A stretch of 64,000 nt of DNA from Verrucomicrobiales bacterium (lineage in GTDB: Bacteria; Verrucomicrobiota; Verrucomicrobiia; Verrucomicrobiales; DEV007): contig JARGNI010000009.1 of NCBI GenBank assembly GCA_029213195.1, forward strand, positions 89,768 to 153,767, given 5' to 3'. Each line of letters starts with the position of its first letter. Position 1 is the stretch's first letter. Below, in pieces: positions 9,301-18,183 of the stretch. The notes under the pieces are model-generated. The model searched no databases. It was not told the DNA's origin and saw nothing but the letters and a program-made list of their open reading frames with translations. The position numbers were made by a program, and so were the translations under genes.

Positions 9301-12300
9301 TTGGTAGGCCACCTGGTCGCCATCTACCGCAAGCAGGTGAACATGCTGTCGATCAAGCAGGAGCTCGCGATCGATGCTGAGTTTCCCGTTCGCATCCGGC
9401 TCCAGGTTGACGAGGAAAACGGGCTGGGTGCCCAGAAAGGTCATCGAAGTTGAGACCGAGCCCGATCTGCCGAGCCTTCTCTTGGCTTCCGCCTTAGGCT
9501 CCGGGCTGCCCTTCCGCTTGGCGCTTTTGTTCATCCCGCTCTTCCTGAACTCATCGCCGATCTCGGCGAGCTCAAGATCCGTTTCCGTATCCTGCAGGGC
9601 CCAGGGATTCAGCAACACTCCGGGACGAGGCAACATGTTCCCGGGGAAGACTTTCGTGGTCCGTCTTTCGAGAATGTAGCGATACTCCTCGCCGATATCC
9701 CGGCCCGAAACATACAGAGATTCGAGATGTCTTCGCTCCCAGGAGAAGAGATTGTCGTGCATCGGGATGGACAACTTCTCGAAAGGAGAGAACTCGGGGA
9801 GAAACCGTGTCGCGAGCAGATGCACTCGACCCTTCTCGCTGAAGTTTCCGATCTCGAGATCGACCGACTCCTCTGCGACCTCCATGGTCCGGAAAAAAGG
9901 GATCTCCTGATTTCCGGTTTCCAGGAGCCGATCCCTGCCCAGGGCATATCCGAGCGATCGCGCCGTCGCCTCGACAACCCGGAGGGAAATCGTCTTTTCG
10001 GAATCTCGCAAGTGGAGGAGATAATCACCGGGATCGAGATTCTGCAATTTGAGATGTCCCTCTGCTTTCTCTACCTGAGGAAACCAGTCCTTCTTCAATG
10101 CACCCTCGCGAAGTTCAAAAAAAGCGAAATCGCTACGATCGACTTCACGCCCCAGAGTGCCAACCGGGATTTCGACGGATTCTCTCGAAGAAATTTGAAT
10201 CAAAGAGGGAAGACGGACGGCCTCGGCCTCGACGTTCCAGCTTCGTGAGTGAATGCCTTCGTGCGAGGCTTCGACCCGGGTGATGGAATCGAGATCACCC
10301 AAAAAGATTTTTCCCTCCGGATCCGACTTGAGATTGGTTGCAATCGGTTCCGTGAAGTCTTCGTGGTGAAGACGGACGTGGACGGAACGGTCCGCGAGAC
10401 ATTCCCCGGTCCTTCCCAGCACTTCAAGTTGATAGCCTTCCGTGGTTCGCGAAAAGTAGAGATCGCGGGTGAACGTCTCGCGATCGATGCCATTGACCTC
10501 GAACTCGTGAGTGGTGCTCACGACCTGCTCTCCAGAAGACTGGCTGATCAGGGAAATTTTTCCGGTCAATTCGACCCGGACCGATCGCAATCGGTCCGGC
10601 ACGAGGAACTCGTAGATTGATTCCTGATCGTCATGGAAAGGAAACTCTCGTTTTTCGCTGAGAGACTCGATGCCATCCTGGTCGACCAGCCGAACCGTCA
10701 GCTTGGGTTCTTCGATCAAGCCGGGATCCACTTCTTCTCCCCCCAGCGAAAGATGTGGCCGGATCGCGAGTGCGGCCTTCTGGCCCGGGATCAAGCTCTC
10801 CTGGCTCAGGAGAATGCCCGCATCAAAATCGTAGGTTTCCTGAGGAAGGTAGATCTCGGCGAGTGAACTCATTCCCGATCCAGTCAGGACGAGAGAGGCA
10901 TTTCTCTCTTTGGAAAATGGAAGCAGGATCAAGCCATTGTCATCTGGTCGATAGGAATTTCCCGCCAACCAGATCGACGGGTCCTCCGCCGGCTCATTGT
11001 CTTCGGTAAGGACGCGAACGATTTCTCCCCCTGCCGTGGGTTGCGATACATAGTGTAGCCCACCCTTCCGAATCAAGGCTCGCGAACTGATCCCGTTTCC
11101 GATGAATTCCGCGACCCATACGCCTCGTTGGCCTTCGAGACCTTCCAGCGAAATCACCTCCGTATGCCGTTGCATCGAGGTCTTGTCGTAGCGTAGCGAG
11201 AACTCCTTGTTGGCGGTGAGTCCATCGAGTTTCAAATCCGTGTCGATTTCCTCTCCCTCGTCTCGATAGAAATTGAACTCGTTGATGTGATACAACTTCA
11301 CGAGAAGCTCGGAAACGTTCTTGAGCTCCACCTGCAGCGAAACTTCCTCCTCCGGAGAATGCCGAGCCGGATTGGTCGGAAGGAGCGAGATCTCCACTCG
11401 GTTTCGGAGATCCTCCACGTGGGTGGGTGTCAGCATCGCATACCAGCGTTCGGCATCGCCGACTCCGTAGAGCAACTTGGTCGATGCGAAGACCGTCTTC
11501 AGATAGTTCTCCCGGATATAGGGTTGGTATTTCTGATAGGATTCCTCCGTTTGGAAATATTTCTCGAGGTAGGCCCGGACCAGTTCATCATCGGAACGGA
11601 TCGGCCGAATCCCGATGGGTCCGGAAAAATCGGCGGAAAGATCCGCAAGAGGTTCGCCTCGCATCTGCTTCTGCAAATACTTCGGTTCCACATAAAAACA
11701 CTGACGAGGCAGCTTCAGGTATTCGAGGAAGAGGTCCTCAGGGTATTCTCCGAGCCGGCGAGCGATATCGAGCCGACGATACAGCACCGAAGCCTTCTGC
11801 GAATTGAAGGCTGGTGCCAGTTCCTTGACGAAATCCCAGACCAGGGAGAGATACTCGGATTTCTCATCCAGCGAGAGCTCAGTCAGGTCCTCCACAGGCG
11901 GACGCATTCGGATGAGCCGCGCCGTGACATACTTCTGATCGTGAATCAATTCGGGTCGCAACCCCTGCAGCTCGATCAACTGATCTTCCGTCAGTTTGAG
12001 ATGAATCGGAAACTCGCCGAAACCCTTGCTCTCCTTCGTCCGCAGCTCGGCGGCAATGATCCCGACGAGACGATCATAATCCGGCAATGAAATCCGCTTG
12101 AGAAGGTCCCGGCGCTGAGCGGGATTGAGCACGACTTCGTTTCGCACGATGTAATCCAGCCCCTTGGCGGTAACTCGAGATAGATTCTGCTGATTCCCAT
12201 TTCGCTTGTAGTAGGACTCCCAGTTGATCTGACCGGGATCCAAACGAGTTGGGAAATCGGGAGCTTCTCGAAGTTGCTGCTTTTGGTGATCGAATCTCAA

Positions 12301-12654
12301 GCCCAGCTGCTTGCGGAGATATTCGATCGTCGCATCCGGAGAATCACGATAGGTCAACAAGACCTGCCGATGACGGATCTCCTGCAACTGTGGAGTTCGT
12401 CCATGCCGTTTCTCCCATTCTTCGAGGATTCCTTCGACATCGGCAAACCGCTCTTCCTGCTGGGCGAGGAGAGTATTGTAGAAATAGAATTCCGGAGTTC
12501 CAGGAACCAATTCTGCAATGGCCGCTTTACGATCCTCGGCGAGAGCAAATTCTTCGAGAAATCCGATTTCATTTGCTGTTGTCTTGGAGGAAAGCAGGGA
12601 CATGAGCAGAAGAAAGAAACAAGGGATCCAGAAGATCCGTGTTGGGGTTTTCAT
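6310..12654 (-). CDS. Giant exported protein (2114 aa), possibly alpha-2-macroglobulin-like
   Basis: The ATG at 12654 is preferred over the track start because it gives a clean signal peptide (FWIPCFFLLLMSLLSS). The mature protein is mostly beta-rich and charged. Residues roughly 430-650 (ELLVKLYHINEFNFYR, GVWVAEFIGNG, LIRKGGLHYV) resemble the MG1/MG2-type beta domains of bacterial alpha-2-macroglobulins, and a later segment (LLELLIQVPEGAVPVSASHY) resembles their late domains. I find no GCGEQ-type thioester. A Gly/Ala-rich linker (FSSGGAIGMGGGGVADAF) sits near residue 1390. The C-terminal third looks helical or repeat-like, followed by a beta-rich end. Function is unknown; protease trapping or a surface scaffold are possibilities, not conclusions. 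Confidence 0.75.
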   Translation of the reverse strand: MKTPTRIFWIPCFFLLLMSLLSSKTTANEIGFLEEFALAEDRKAAIAELVPGTPEFYFYNTLLAQQEERFADVEGILEEWEKRHGRTPQLQEIRHRQVLLTYRDSPDATIEYLRKQLGLRFDHQKQQLREAPDFPTRLDPGQINWESYYKRNGNQQNLSRVTAKGLDYIVRNEVVLNPAQRRDLLKRISLPDYDRLVGIIAAELRTKESKGFGEFPIHLKLTEDQLIELQGLRPELIHDQKYVTARLIRMRPPVEDLTELSLDEKSEYLSLVWDFVKELAPAFNSQKASVLYRRLDIARRLGEYPEDLFLEYLKLPRQCFYVEPKYLQKQMRGEPLADLSADFSGPIGIRPIRSDDELVRAYLEKYFQTEESYQKYQPYIRENYLKTVFASTKLLYGVGDAERWYAMLTPTHVEDLRNRVEISLLPTNPARHSPEEEVSLQVELKNVSELLVKLYHINEFNFYRDEGEEIDTDLKLDGLTANKEFSLRYDKTSMQRHTEVISLEGLEGQRGVWVAEFIGNGISSRALIRKGGLHYVSQPTAGGEIVRVLTEDNEPAEDPSIWLAGNSYRPDDNGLILLPFSKERNASLVLTGSGMSSLAEIYLPQETYDFDAGILLSQESLIPGQKAALAIRPHLSLGGEEVDPGLIEEPKLTVRLVDQDGIESLSEKREFPFHDDQESIYEFLVPDRLRSVRVELTGKISLISQSSGEQVVSTTHEFEVNGIDRETFTRDLYFSRTTEGYQLEVLGRTGECLADRSVHVRLHHEDFTEPIATNLKSDPEGKIFLGDLDSITRVEASHEGIHSRSWNVEAEAVRLPSLIQISSRESVEIPVGTLGREVDRSDFAFFELREGALKKDWFPQVEKAEGHLKLQNLDPGDYLLHLRDSEKTISLRVVEATARSLGYALGRDRLLETGNQEIPFFRTMEVAEESVDLEIGNFSEKGRVHLLATRFLPEFSPFEKLSIPMHDNLFSWERRHLESLYVSGRDIGEEYRYILERRTTKVFPGNMLPRPGVLLNPWALQDTETDLELAEIGDEFRKSGMNKSAKRKGSPEPKAEAKRRLGRSGSVSTSMTFLGTQPVFLVNLEPDANGKLSIDRELLLDRQHVHLLAVDGDQVAYQSLAVIPEKKELPIRDLSLSEGLEAEKPYTQQRNVTLLLSDEKLEIDDFRSTRLESYSTIGEIFSTLQSIQPNETLTKFHFIRSWPSLDEAAKQSLYSKHACHELSFFLSRKDPDFFAKVIAPYLRNKKDKTFLDHYLLDADLSIYLQPWEFGRLNIVERILLSQRLGGDERGRTERYLQDLLTLIPPDPMQKSLFFKQALLGRRSDSEGVRGRLQFGAGFSSGGAIGMGGGGVADAFAAPASPGESSDRYNSAARTRMKLAEESEMEMPQAAMADAIQDLDEEAMLGARLSIVRERGKEVAMFEALEATREWAENNYYELPIEQQLGELVTANAFWADFAAWDGEGGFYSREFPVATRNFTEMMFVLSLLDLPFESADPEISVDDNLLTFVAKSPSVVFHEEIREATRAEEASPVLVSQNFYRLDDRYVVEQGQRRDKFVTEEFLTGVVYGSQVVVTNPSSSPHLLELLIQVPEGAVPVSASHYTKSFPILLEPFSTRQQEIAFYFPESSGEDGFPIYPVQVAKEEKVIASGEPFSFRVVETLSQVDEASWEYLSQEGSDEEVIQFLAEKNLQVVDLSRIAWRVRENKEFFGRVTRVLNQRRSYDPSLWSYGLFHGELDQARQFLKHQEGFLQKCGDWLACDLVSIEPVERHWHQHLEYSPLVNARSHRLGRNRDILNDQFFQQYQSLLSVLQYRSELSPEDRLSVTAYLLLQDRIEEALEWHESVSRDEIDEQLQYDYLSAYIALYREEVDQARNIAVAYEEFPVDRWREKFGNVLSQVEEIKGGQVEKDDEKREDRLDDLSAREAGIDLIVEGRKVTLDYHEVDEAQIHYYEMDLEFLFSSEPFVSGGSSQFSYIEPNQTQTIPLPEGGDSIDIALPEKYASRNILLEVIADGQRKSVPIYSNQLRVNLADRYGRLEVRHSEEGNPLPKTYVKVYARMNDGSVRFYKDGYTDLRGKFDYVGLSTNELDGVERFSLLVMSREHGALVREADPPRQ

Positions 12655-12660
12655 GGCCCG

Positions 12661-12666
12661 GTTATA
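12661..12666 (-). promoter_or_regulatory. Possible -10 element for the giant gene
   Basis: On the minus strand the bases TATAAC (in GTTATAAC) lie 6 nt before the ATG at 12654 and downstream of the terminator of the upstream operon. No good -35 box is seen at normal spacing. If used, transcription would begin almost at the start codon, giving a leaderless mRNA. This is a weak call. Confidence 0.25.
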
Positions 12667-12727
12667 ACGCAACTGCCCTCCCACCGTAAGCCTCAAGTTG
12701 TAAAGAATTCACGAGCGACGTACGCAA

Positions 12728-12753
12728 AAAGCGACCCGATTGCGGGCCGCTTT
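12728..12753 (-). terminator. Rho-independent terminator of the DUF1501-PPC-PSD1 operon
   Basis: On the minus strand an 11-bp stem (AAAGCGGCCCG / CGGGTCGCTTT, with one G-U pair and a CAAT loop) is followed by further T residues. It lies 46 nt after the stop of the PSD1 gene and before the giant gene, so it separates the two transcription units. Confidence 0.8.
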
Positions 12754-12799
12754 CAAAAATAAGGAGAAGCTATTCCCCACCGAAGCGAGGACTTCTCCG

Positions 12800-15622
12800 T
12801 CAGTGATTGAACATGAATTCTTTCGAATTCAGGATCGCCCAGAAGACATCGTTGAGAACGAGTTCGACCTGCGCCTTGTCGTCACCGACGGCGGCGACCT
12901 GAGCCATGAGTTGCTTTCGTTCTTCATCGGTCGGCTTCCGCGTAAACGAGCGAACGTAAAGATCCTCGATGACCTGTTCAGGTGTCTTCCCAGCGGCAAG
13001 CAAGTTCTTGACGACATTTCCTTGCTCGATCTTGTTCGTGACGGTGGGACCATTGAGAAGGTGGAGCGCCTGCGAGAGGCTCGGATCCATCTTGACTTCA
13101 CAAGAGCATACCGTTTCGCGAGTCGCCCGTCCAAAGGTGGTCAGGAAGTAGTCCGTCGTAGCTCCGTCCGCGATCTGGACAGCACGAGCTCCCAGCGGCA
13201 ACCCACGGAACTTGTTCTTCGTTTCGGTGACCTGGGTAATCGTATCGAGCATGATCTCGGCCCGCTGACGTCGAACCCTCGCCTTGGCGAAGTTATTCAG
13301 ATCATCCTTGTTCGTCGGATTCGCTTCCGTTGAACGCTGGTAGGTCGCCGAATTGCAGATATCGCGCACCAGTTGCTTGAAGTCATAGCCATATTCCCCC
13401 TGAAACTTATCAGCGAGCGCGGTCAGCAATTCAGGATTGGAAGCAGGATTACTGACGCGGACGTCATCCACCGGATCGATGATTCCCACACCCAGGAAGT
13501 GGGACCAGACGATATTCACGACATTCCGTGCAAAGTAGGGATTGTCCGGAGAAGCCAACCAGTTGCCCATGACAGAACGTCGATCCTTCCCTTTCACATC
13601 CGGCACTTCCCCGCCAAGGAACTTGGGCTCCATCGTCCGCCCGCCGACGATGTGCTTCACCTCACCGCTACCGCGGTTGTAAATGATCTGCTCTCGCTGA
13701 TCGACACCCTGCTTCCTCCCGATCTGGGAGAAAAAGGCAGCCCAACTGTAGTAGTCATCCATCGTCCAACGATCGAAGGGGTGGTTGTGGCACTGAGCAC
13801 ACTGCAATCGCATGCCCATGAAAACCTGGGCCACATTTTCAGAAAGCTTCAAGGAATCACGCTCCACTTGGTAGAAGTTTGTCGCCGGGTTCGAGAACGT
13901 TCCTCCCTGAGAGCTGACCAACTCGATCACGAGCTCATTGAAAGGAGTATTGGAAGCGATCCTCTCCCGCAACCAGTTGTTGTAGAGCAGAGCTGACTTG
14001 TAGGAGATGCCCTGGGCAATGTTCCCGTTCGAGCGGATTTGCAGAAGCTCCGACCATTTCATCACCCACATCTCGGTGAACTCTTTTCTCTCGAGGAGCT
14101 GATCGATCACTTTCTCCCGCTTCTTCGGATCGGTATCCGCCACGAACTTCTCAAAATCCTCCACCGTAGGAAGCTGTCCAACCACGTCCAGGTAGACGCG
14201 TCGCAAAAACTCGTCGTCATCACAGAGCCCGGAAGGAATCACCCGCAGCTTGTGAAGCTTGTCGTGTACGAGACCGTCGATGTAATTGCTCTCCGTCATC
14301 TCCGGACGGGTATATTCGAGCCCTTCCGGGATCACAATGGTCTGGATCCCAACGGTCTTTGTCTCGAATCGAGCCATTACGAAAGCCTCGCCTCGCTTCC
14401 CAGCGGTCACTTTTCCATACTCATCCACTGCGGCGGTGGGCTCGTTGTTGGTAATGAACACCGCAAGGTGGGTGACATCACGATCGTGGCCGTCAGAGTA
14501 CTTTGCACGGACCGTCAGTTGCTGCTCCGCACCGGCTCCCTCGAGAACCAACTTGGGGGGATAGACTTCCAGTTCGGTCACGGTAGGCACGGTGCCGGGC
14601 TCGTCATTCTTCGCGCCGTCGGCAATCCATTCGACCATGGTGTTGTACCCGTGGCTTCCTTTCTCCATCAACTTTCCGCCCGTATGCGGAACGGCCTCAA
14701 TCGACTTCTCAACAAGGAGCGACTCTTCGGGAATCGCGAGATTCACCCGATACCCCGCAAGCTCGCGAGTCAGACGAAAATGGTCGCCATCCGGATCGTA
14801 TCCGAACAGGGAGAGCATGAAACCATCCTGGCCTCGAGCCGACCCATGACAGGCTCCCGTGTTGCATCCTTCACTCATGAAGACGGGCATCACATCGAGC
14901 CCAAAGCTGATGGGGCGATCCTTTTCTCCATCCGTAACTTTGACCGGAATCGTCGAGGAGTGCTCGGCGACTTTGACCGTCAGGGTGGTCTCCCCGTCCT
15001 TGACCGGTTCGAAATGGCTCCGAGTCCGAAGCTTCACCAGGCTCGGATCGGCAAATTCGAACGTCGCATTGGCAGTCACATCCCGCGTAGTATCATCTTC
15101 GTAGGTCGCCATGACGACGAGAGACTGGTGATCCCGCTGGGTCTCGAGAATCATGTCGCGAGGAAACACTTCGATCCTCTCGAGCTTTTTCCCATTGTCC
15201 ACGAGAGGCTCGGCTCCCTTGAAATCTTCCTCGTTGCGCGCGATGAGCGTCAACTCTTCAGGCCAATGAGCCCCTTCCTTGATCCACTGACGAAGTTTCG
15301 CAATCTCGTGGTCGTGGAGCTTCCTCCCCTCGGGCGGCATCACATCGATGTCATCTTCGGGAAGAGAAACCATCTCGATCATCAGCGACTGATCTGGCTC
15401 TCCTTTGACCAGGGCCGGACCTCCATCGCCACCTTCAAAGAAGAGATGAGCCTTATCGAAACGAAGCCCTCCCTTCACTTTCGCATCATTGTGACAGCTG
15501 ACACAATTGAACTCGAGGATGGGCTGAATATCCTTCACGAAGTCGATCTTCGACTCCTGCGCTTGCGTGGACGCCAGAGAGGCGATCCCAATCAACAGAG
15601 TGGTGAGTGCGGGAAGTTTCAT
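12800..15622 (-). CDS. PSCyt1/PSCyt2/PSD1 multi-domain cytochrome with Ig-like domains
   Basis: Starting at the ATG at 15622 (the track ORF runs into the upstream gene) gives 940 residues with a signal peptide. The order is PSCyt1 heme site CVSCH at residues 40-44, a Big-2/Ig-like domain, a second heme-like site CNTGACHG near residue 255, another Ig-like domain, then PSCyt2/DUF1549 with CAQCHNHPF near residue 610, and PSD1/DUF1553 at the C-terminus (ARVRRQRAEIMLDTITQVTETK). These large exported proteins are typical of Planctomycetes and Verrucomicrobia and are usually encoded next to DUF1501 proteins, as here. Their biochemical role is not established; c-type heme binding is inferred from the motifs. 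Confidence 0.92.
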   Translation of the reverse strand: MKLPALTTLLIGIASLASTQAQESKIDFVKDIQPILEFNCVSCHNDAKVKGGLRFDKAHLFFEGGDGGPALVKGEPDQSLMIEMVSLPEDDIDVMPPEGRKLHDHEIAKLRQWIKEGAHWPEELTLIARNEEDFKGAEPLVDNGKKLERIEVFPRDMILETQRDHQSLVVMATYEDDTTRDVTANATFEFADPSLVKLRTRSHFEPVKDGETTLTVKVAEHSSTIPVKVTDGEKDRPISFGLDVMPVFMSEGCNTGACHGSARGQDGFMLSLFGYDPDGDHFRLTRELAGYRVNLAIPEESLLVEKSIEAVPHTGGKLMEKGSHGYNTMVEWIADGAKNDEPGTVPTVTELEVYPPKLVLEGAGAEQQLTVRAKYSDGHDRDVTHLAVFITNNEPTAAVDEYGKVTAGKRGEAFVMARFETKTVGIQTIVIPEGLEYTRPEMTESNYIDGLVHDKLHKLRVIPSGLCDDDEFLRRVYLDVVGQLPTVEDFEKFVADTDPKKREKVIDQLLERKEFTEMWVMKWSELLQIRSNGNIAQGISYKSALLYNNWLRERIASNTPFNELVIELVSSQGGTFSNPATNFYQVERDSLKLSENVAQVFMGMRLQCAQCHNHPFDRWTMDDYYSWAAFFSQIGRKQGVDQREQIIYNRGSGEVKHIVGGRTMEPKFLGGEVPDVKGKDRRSVMGNWLASPDNPYFARNVVNIVWSHFLGVGIIDPVDDVRVSNPASNPELLTALADKFQGEYGYDFKQLVRDICNSATYQRSTEANPTNKDDLNNFAKARVRRQRAEIMLDTITQVTETKNKFRGLPLGARAVQIADGATTDYFLTTFGRATRETVCSCEVKMDPSLSQALHLLNGPTVTNKIEQGNVVKNLLAAGKTPEQVIEDLYVRSFTRKPTDEERKQLMAQVAAVGDDKAQVELVLNDVFWAILNSKEFMFNH

Positions 15623-15659
15623 GACAATTGAGGATTGGAAGAAGTTACGACGAATCAGG

Positions 15660-18158
15660 TTATTGGGCAGCGGCCTCTTTCTTGGCCTCAAGACGCAGCT
15701 GCTCGAGACGTGACAGGGGCTTTTCCTTGGGAGCGGTTTTGGCAACCACCTTCGTTTCAGCCGGTTTGGCCGGGGCTGCGACAGGTTCTTTCGGTTTCGG
15801 ATCGACACGGATGACCCCACCCATCCCGACCCGGTGCACGATCGGTTGACCTTCCTTGAGAACCGTGACCGTGCAGAACAAATTCTTGTGCTGGCCAACC
15901 GGAGTTTTTTCTGAAGTTTCGATGGGAAAGGAGAATCCTTCGCTCGATTGGTCGATCTTCACCACGGGCGTGGTGGCGTGGGCAGGAAGTCCGAAAAGTT
16001 GCACATCCGCCTTGCCTCCGAATTCACGGAGATTCTCGACCTCTGCAACCATCTCCGTGGGCAAACCCTGCTTCGTGGTCGCCATCGAGAGCTTCATGTT
16101 TACGAAAGGCTCTTCCACCGAAAGTTTGACGAAAGGTGACGCGGTTTTCATGAGCCCCTTACCTCCATCCGACTCGGCGAGAACCCCGATGTTCCAAGTA
16201 TTGACCTCAGCGCTGGAATTGGCGTTCAATTCGTACTCCAACTCGGTGTCTTTCTCTCCAAAGGTCATCGAGGCCGGCGTCGTAATCCCGGGAGGTTTCC
16301 AGAGCATGCGAACGATGATTCTCTTGTCGTAGCCTTCCTTCCGATGAGCTCGAACCTTGAGCTTCATCATGCCGTTCCGAACGATGGGAACTTTCGGCTG
16401 ATCCACGGTGATGCTGAATGGGAGTTCCTCGACAACCGCTACGGGGAGATCCTCATTGTAGCGGGTATAGTATTCCACCCCGTTCTGAGGACCGCGAACG
16501 AGATCCAGAGGCTGCTTGAAAGTTCCGGACAGTGGCTTTTCCGCATCGGTATTCTTCACGTGGAGAGAATAAAGCCCGCCTCCCAACGGTGCATCTGGAG
16601 CAGCCTTGAGGAGGATCGGAAACTGGCTGACCGACTTCGGGATAGTAGCGGACTCCCAGGTGACCCCGGCAGGCAGCTTAGGCATCTCAAATACGAGGTC
16701 GCCCGAGAAATCCCGACGTGTCGTGTTCACCGTCATAGCGTAGTAACCTCCGCGAGGAACGTTGAACTGCTTTCGATACTGGAGATCACGGCGCAGCATT
16801 TCGGGCATCGTGACGTCGAGCACAGGTTTCCGAACTTCACTTTCGATTCGGTAAACGAAATCAGGACCTCCACGGTTCAGCATATCCTTCACTCGGACGA
16901 GATACTCTCCGTCGGCAGGCACATTGAAATCGACTCGACTGTCCTTCGAACCATCGGCATCATCACTGCCACCGAGAGACTTCATCGTACTGTCATAGAG
17001 GTTTAGAACAGGATCCACCGGCGATCCGATCGTGTTCGCGTAGACCCGCATGCGGAATCGTTGCCCCTTTTTGGCCGAAAATCGGAAGTAATCGATATCC
17101 CCCTCGGACTCGAGGATCCCGTTGAAAGCCAGAGGCAAGGCAGGAGCCGCTACTTCTTTCATCTGGGTGCTTGAATTGTTGGGCTCTTGCTCGAGAACGT
17201 TGTCGAAATCACTGATTCGCACTCGATTCGGCGAAGGCGGAAACTGTCCTTCATGACCGGCAAGGACTCCAAAAGTCCCCTCGGGAGTCGATTGGGGCAG
17301 GGTCGCCTTGGTCTTGAAGGTTCCTTTCACATCACCCAGCATCGAGAATTCGACCTCGGTCCCCGCTTTTCCTCCAGCCGGAAAGATCGCGGTAGGTCGA
17401 GGAAACGTCCCAATATGCGCGCGATATCTTCCACGCCCCTGGTAGGCAGAATCTCGGACCTCGATTGTGTATTCCCCATCTTCGGGGATGATCACCGAAA
17501 CAATCGACTCCTGCTTGAGAAGAGCCGAACCATCAGCGGAAGCCAACTCGAAGCGATCCTTGTCCAGAATCGCCACAAACGGGTCGATCGCGATATTGTT
17601 TCGGACGTTGTTGATCCGCAAGCCCTCGATCTCCACGGAGAGACGCTGACCTTTTTTCGCGGTCACCTTGTAGTAGTCGGTCTCTTCCGGCTTGGCCTCC
17701 GCCTCGATCGTGACATTCAGGTCAATGGCCTGTGGAGCCTCGAAATCATCATTCGGCTCGACTTCCGCAACATTTGGAAACTGTGAGATCCAGAAGTTCC
17801 GCGCATAGCTGATTCCGCTTCGGCAACGGACACGAACGTGGTGCTCACCCAGTCGACAGTCGGGTGCGATCACGAAGGTCGCCTCCACTTTGCGGGTATC
17901 GATGACCTTGAGATCCTTGACTGAAATCCCCGGGGAATGGAAAAGCAGCTCTTCCGCGTCATCGAGACGGTTCCCCATCAGGGTCACTTTCACCTCGCTC
18001 CCACGCTGGCCACCCCGAGGGATGGTATTTTGCAAATCGGGAGAAGCAGCCAAAGCGTCAGCCCCTGGTAGCAGAAGTGCCGACAGCAGAATCGCTGACA
18101 GCACTCGCTTCAGGAACACCGCAGAAGCCGCACTCCGAGTCATCAGAACACGTTTCAT
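15660..18158 (-). CDS. Exported PPC-domain protein
   Basis: The ATG at 18158 avoids overlap with the upstream DUF1501 gene and leaves a signal peptide (VLSAILLSALLLPGADALA). The 832-residue product begins with an IPT/TIG-like strand region (IPRGGQRGSEVKVTLMG) and carries two bacterial pre-peptidase C-terminal (PPC) domains, marked by VEPNDDFEAPQ plus DYYKVTAKKGQRLSVEIEG and by LEQEPNN plus DYFRFSAKKGQRFRMRVYA. The C-terminus is Pro/Lys/Ala-rich and low-complexity. No protease domain is present. It lies between DUF1501 and PSD1 genes with gaps of 25 and 37 nt, so the three products probably act together at the cell surface; the exact role is unknown. Confidence 0.85.
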   Translation of the reverse strand: MKRVLMTRSAASAVFLKRVLSAILLSALLLPGADALAASPDLQNTIPRGGQRGSEVKVTLMGNRLDDAEELLFHSPGISVKDLKVIDTRKVEATFVIAPDCRLGEHHVRVRCRSGISYARNFWISQFPNVAEVEPNDDFEAPQAIDLNVTIEAEAKPEETDYYKVTAKKGQRLSVEIEGLRINNVRNNIAIDPFVAILDKDRFELASADGSALLKQESIVSVIIPEDGEYTIEVRDSAYQGRGRYRAHIGTFPRPTAIFPAGGKAGTEVEFSMLGDVKGTFKTKATLPQSTPEGTFGVLAGHEGQFPPSPNRVRISDFDNVLEQEPNNSSTQMKEVAAPALPLAFNGILESEGDIDYFRFSAKKGQRFRMRVYANTIGSPVDPVLNLYDSTMKSLGGSDDADGSKDSRVDFNVPADGEYLVRVKDMLNRGGPDFVYRIESEVRKPVLDVTMPEMLRRDLQYRKQFNVPRGGYYAMTVNTTRRDFSGDLVFEMPKLPAGVTWESATIPKSVSQFPILLKAAPDAPLGGGLYSLHVKNTDAEKPLSGTFKQPLDLVRGPQNGVEYYTRYNEDLPVAVVEELPFSITVDQPKVPIVRNGMMKLKVRAHRKEGYDKRIIVRMLWKPPGITTPASMTFGEKDTELEYELNANSSAEVNTWNIGVLAESDGGKGLMKTASPFVKLSVEEPFVNMKLSMATTKQGLPTEMVAEVENLREFGGKADVQLFGLPAHATTPVVKIDQSSEGFSFPIETSEKTPVGQHKNLFCTVTVLKEGQPIVHRVGMGGVIRVDPKPKEPVAAPAKPAETKVVAKTAPKEKPLSRLEQLRLEAKKEAAAQ

Positions 18159-18183
18159 AGGGTCGAGAGGGTTGAATCGAAAT

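Noticed and set aside
14039-15631. 530-aa plus-strand ORF, and similarly 17890-19497, 33410-34771, 50183-51466 and 56307-57827
   Set aside because: All are antisense to well-supported exported genes and contain no family motifs.
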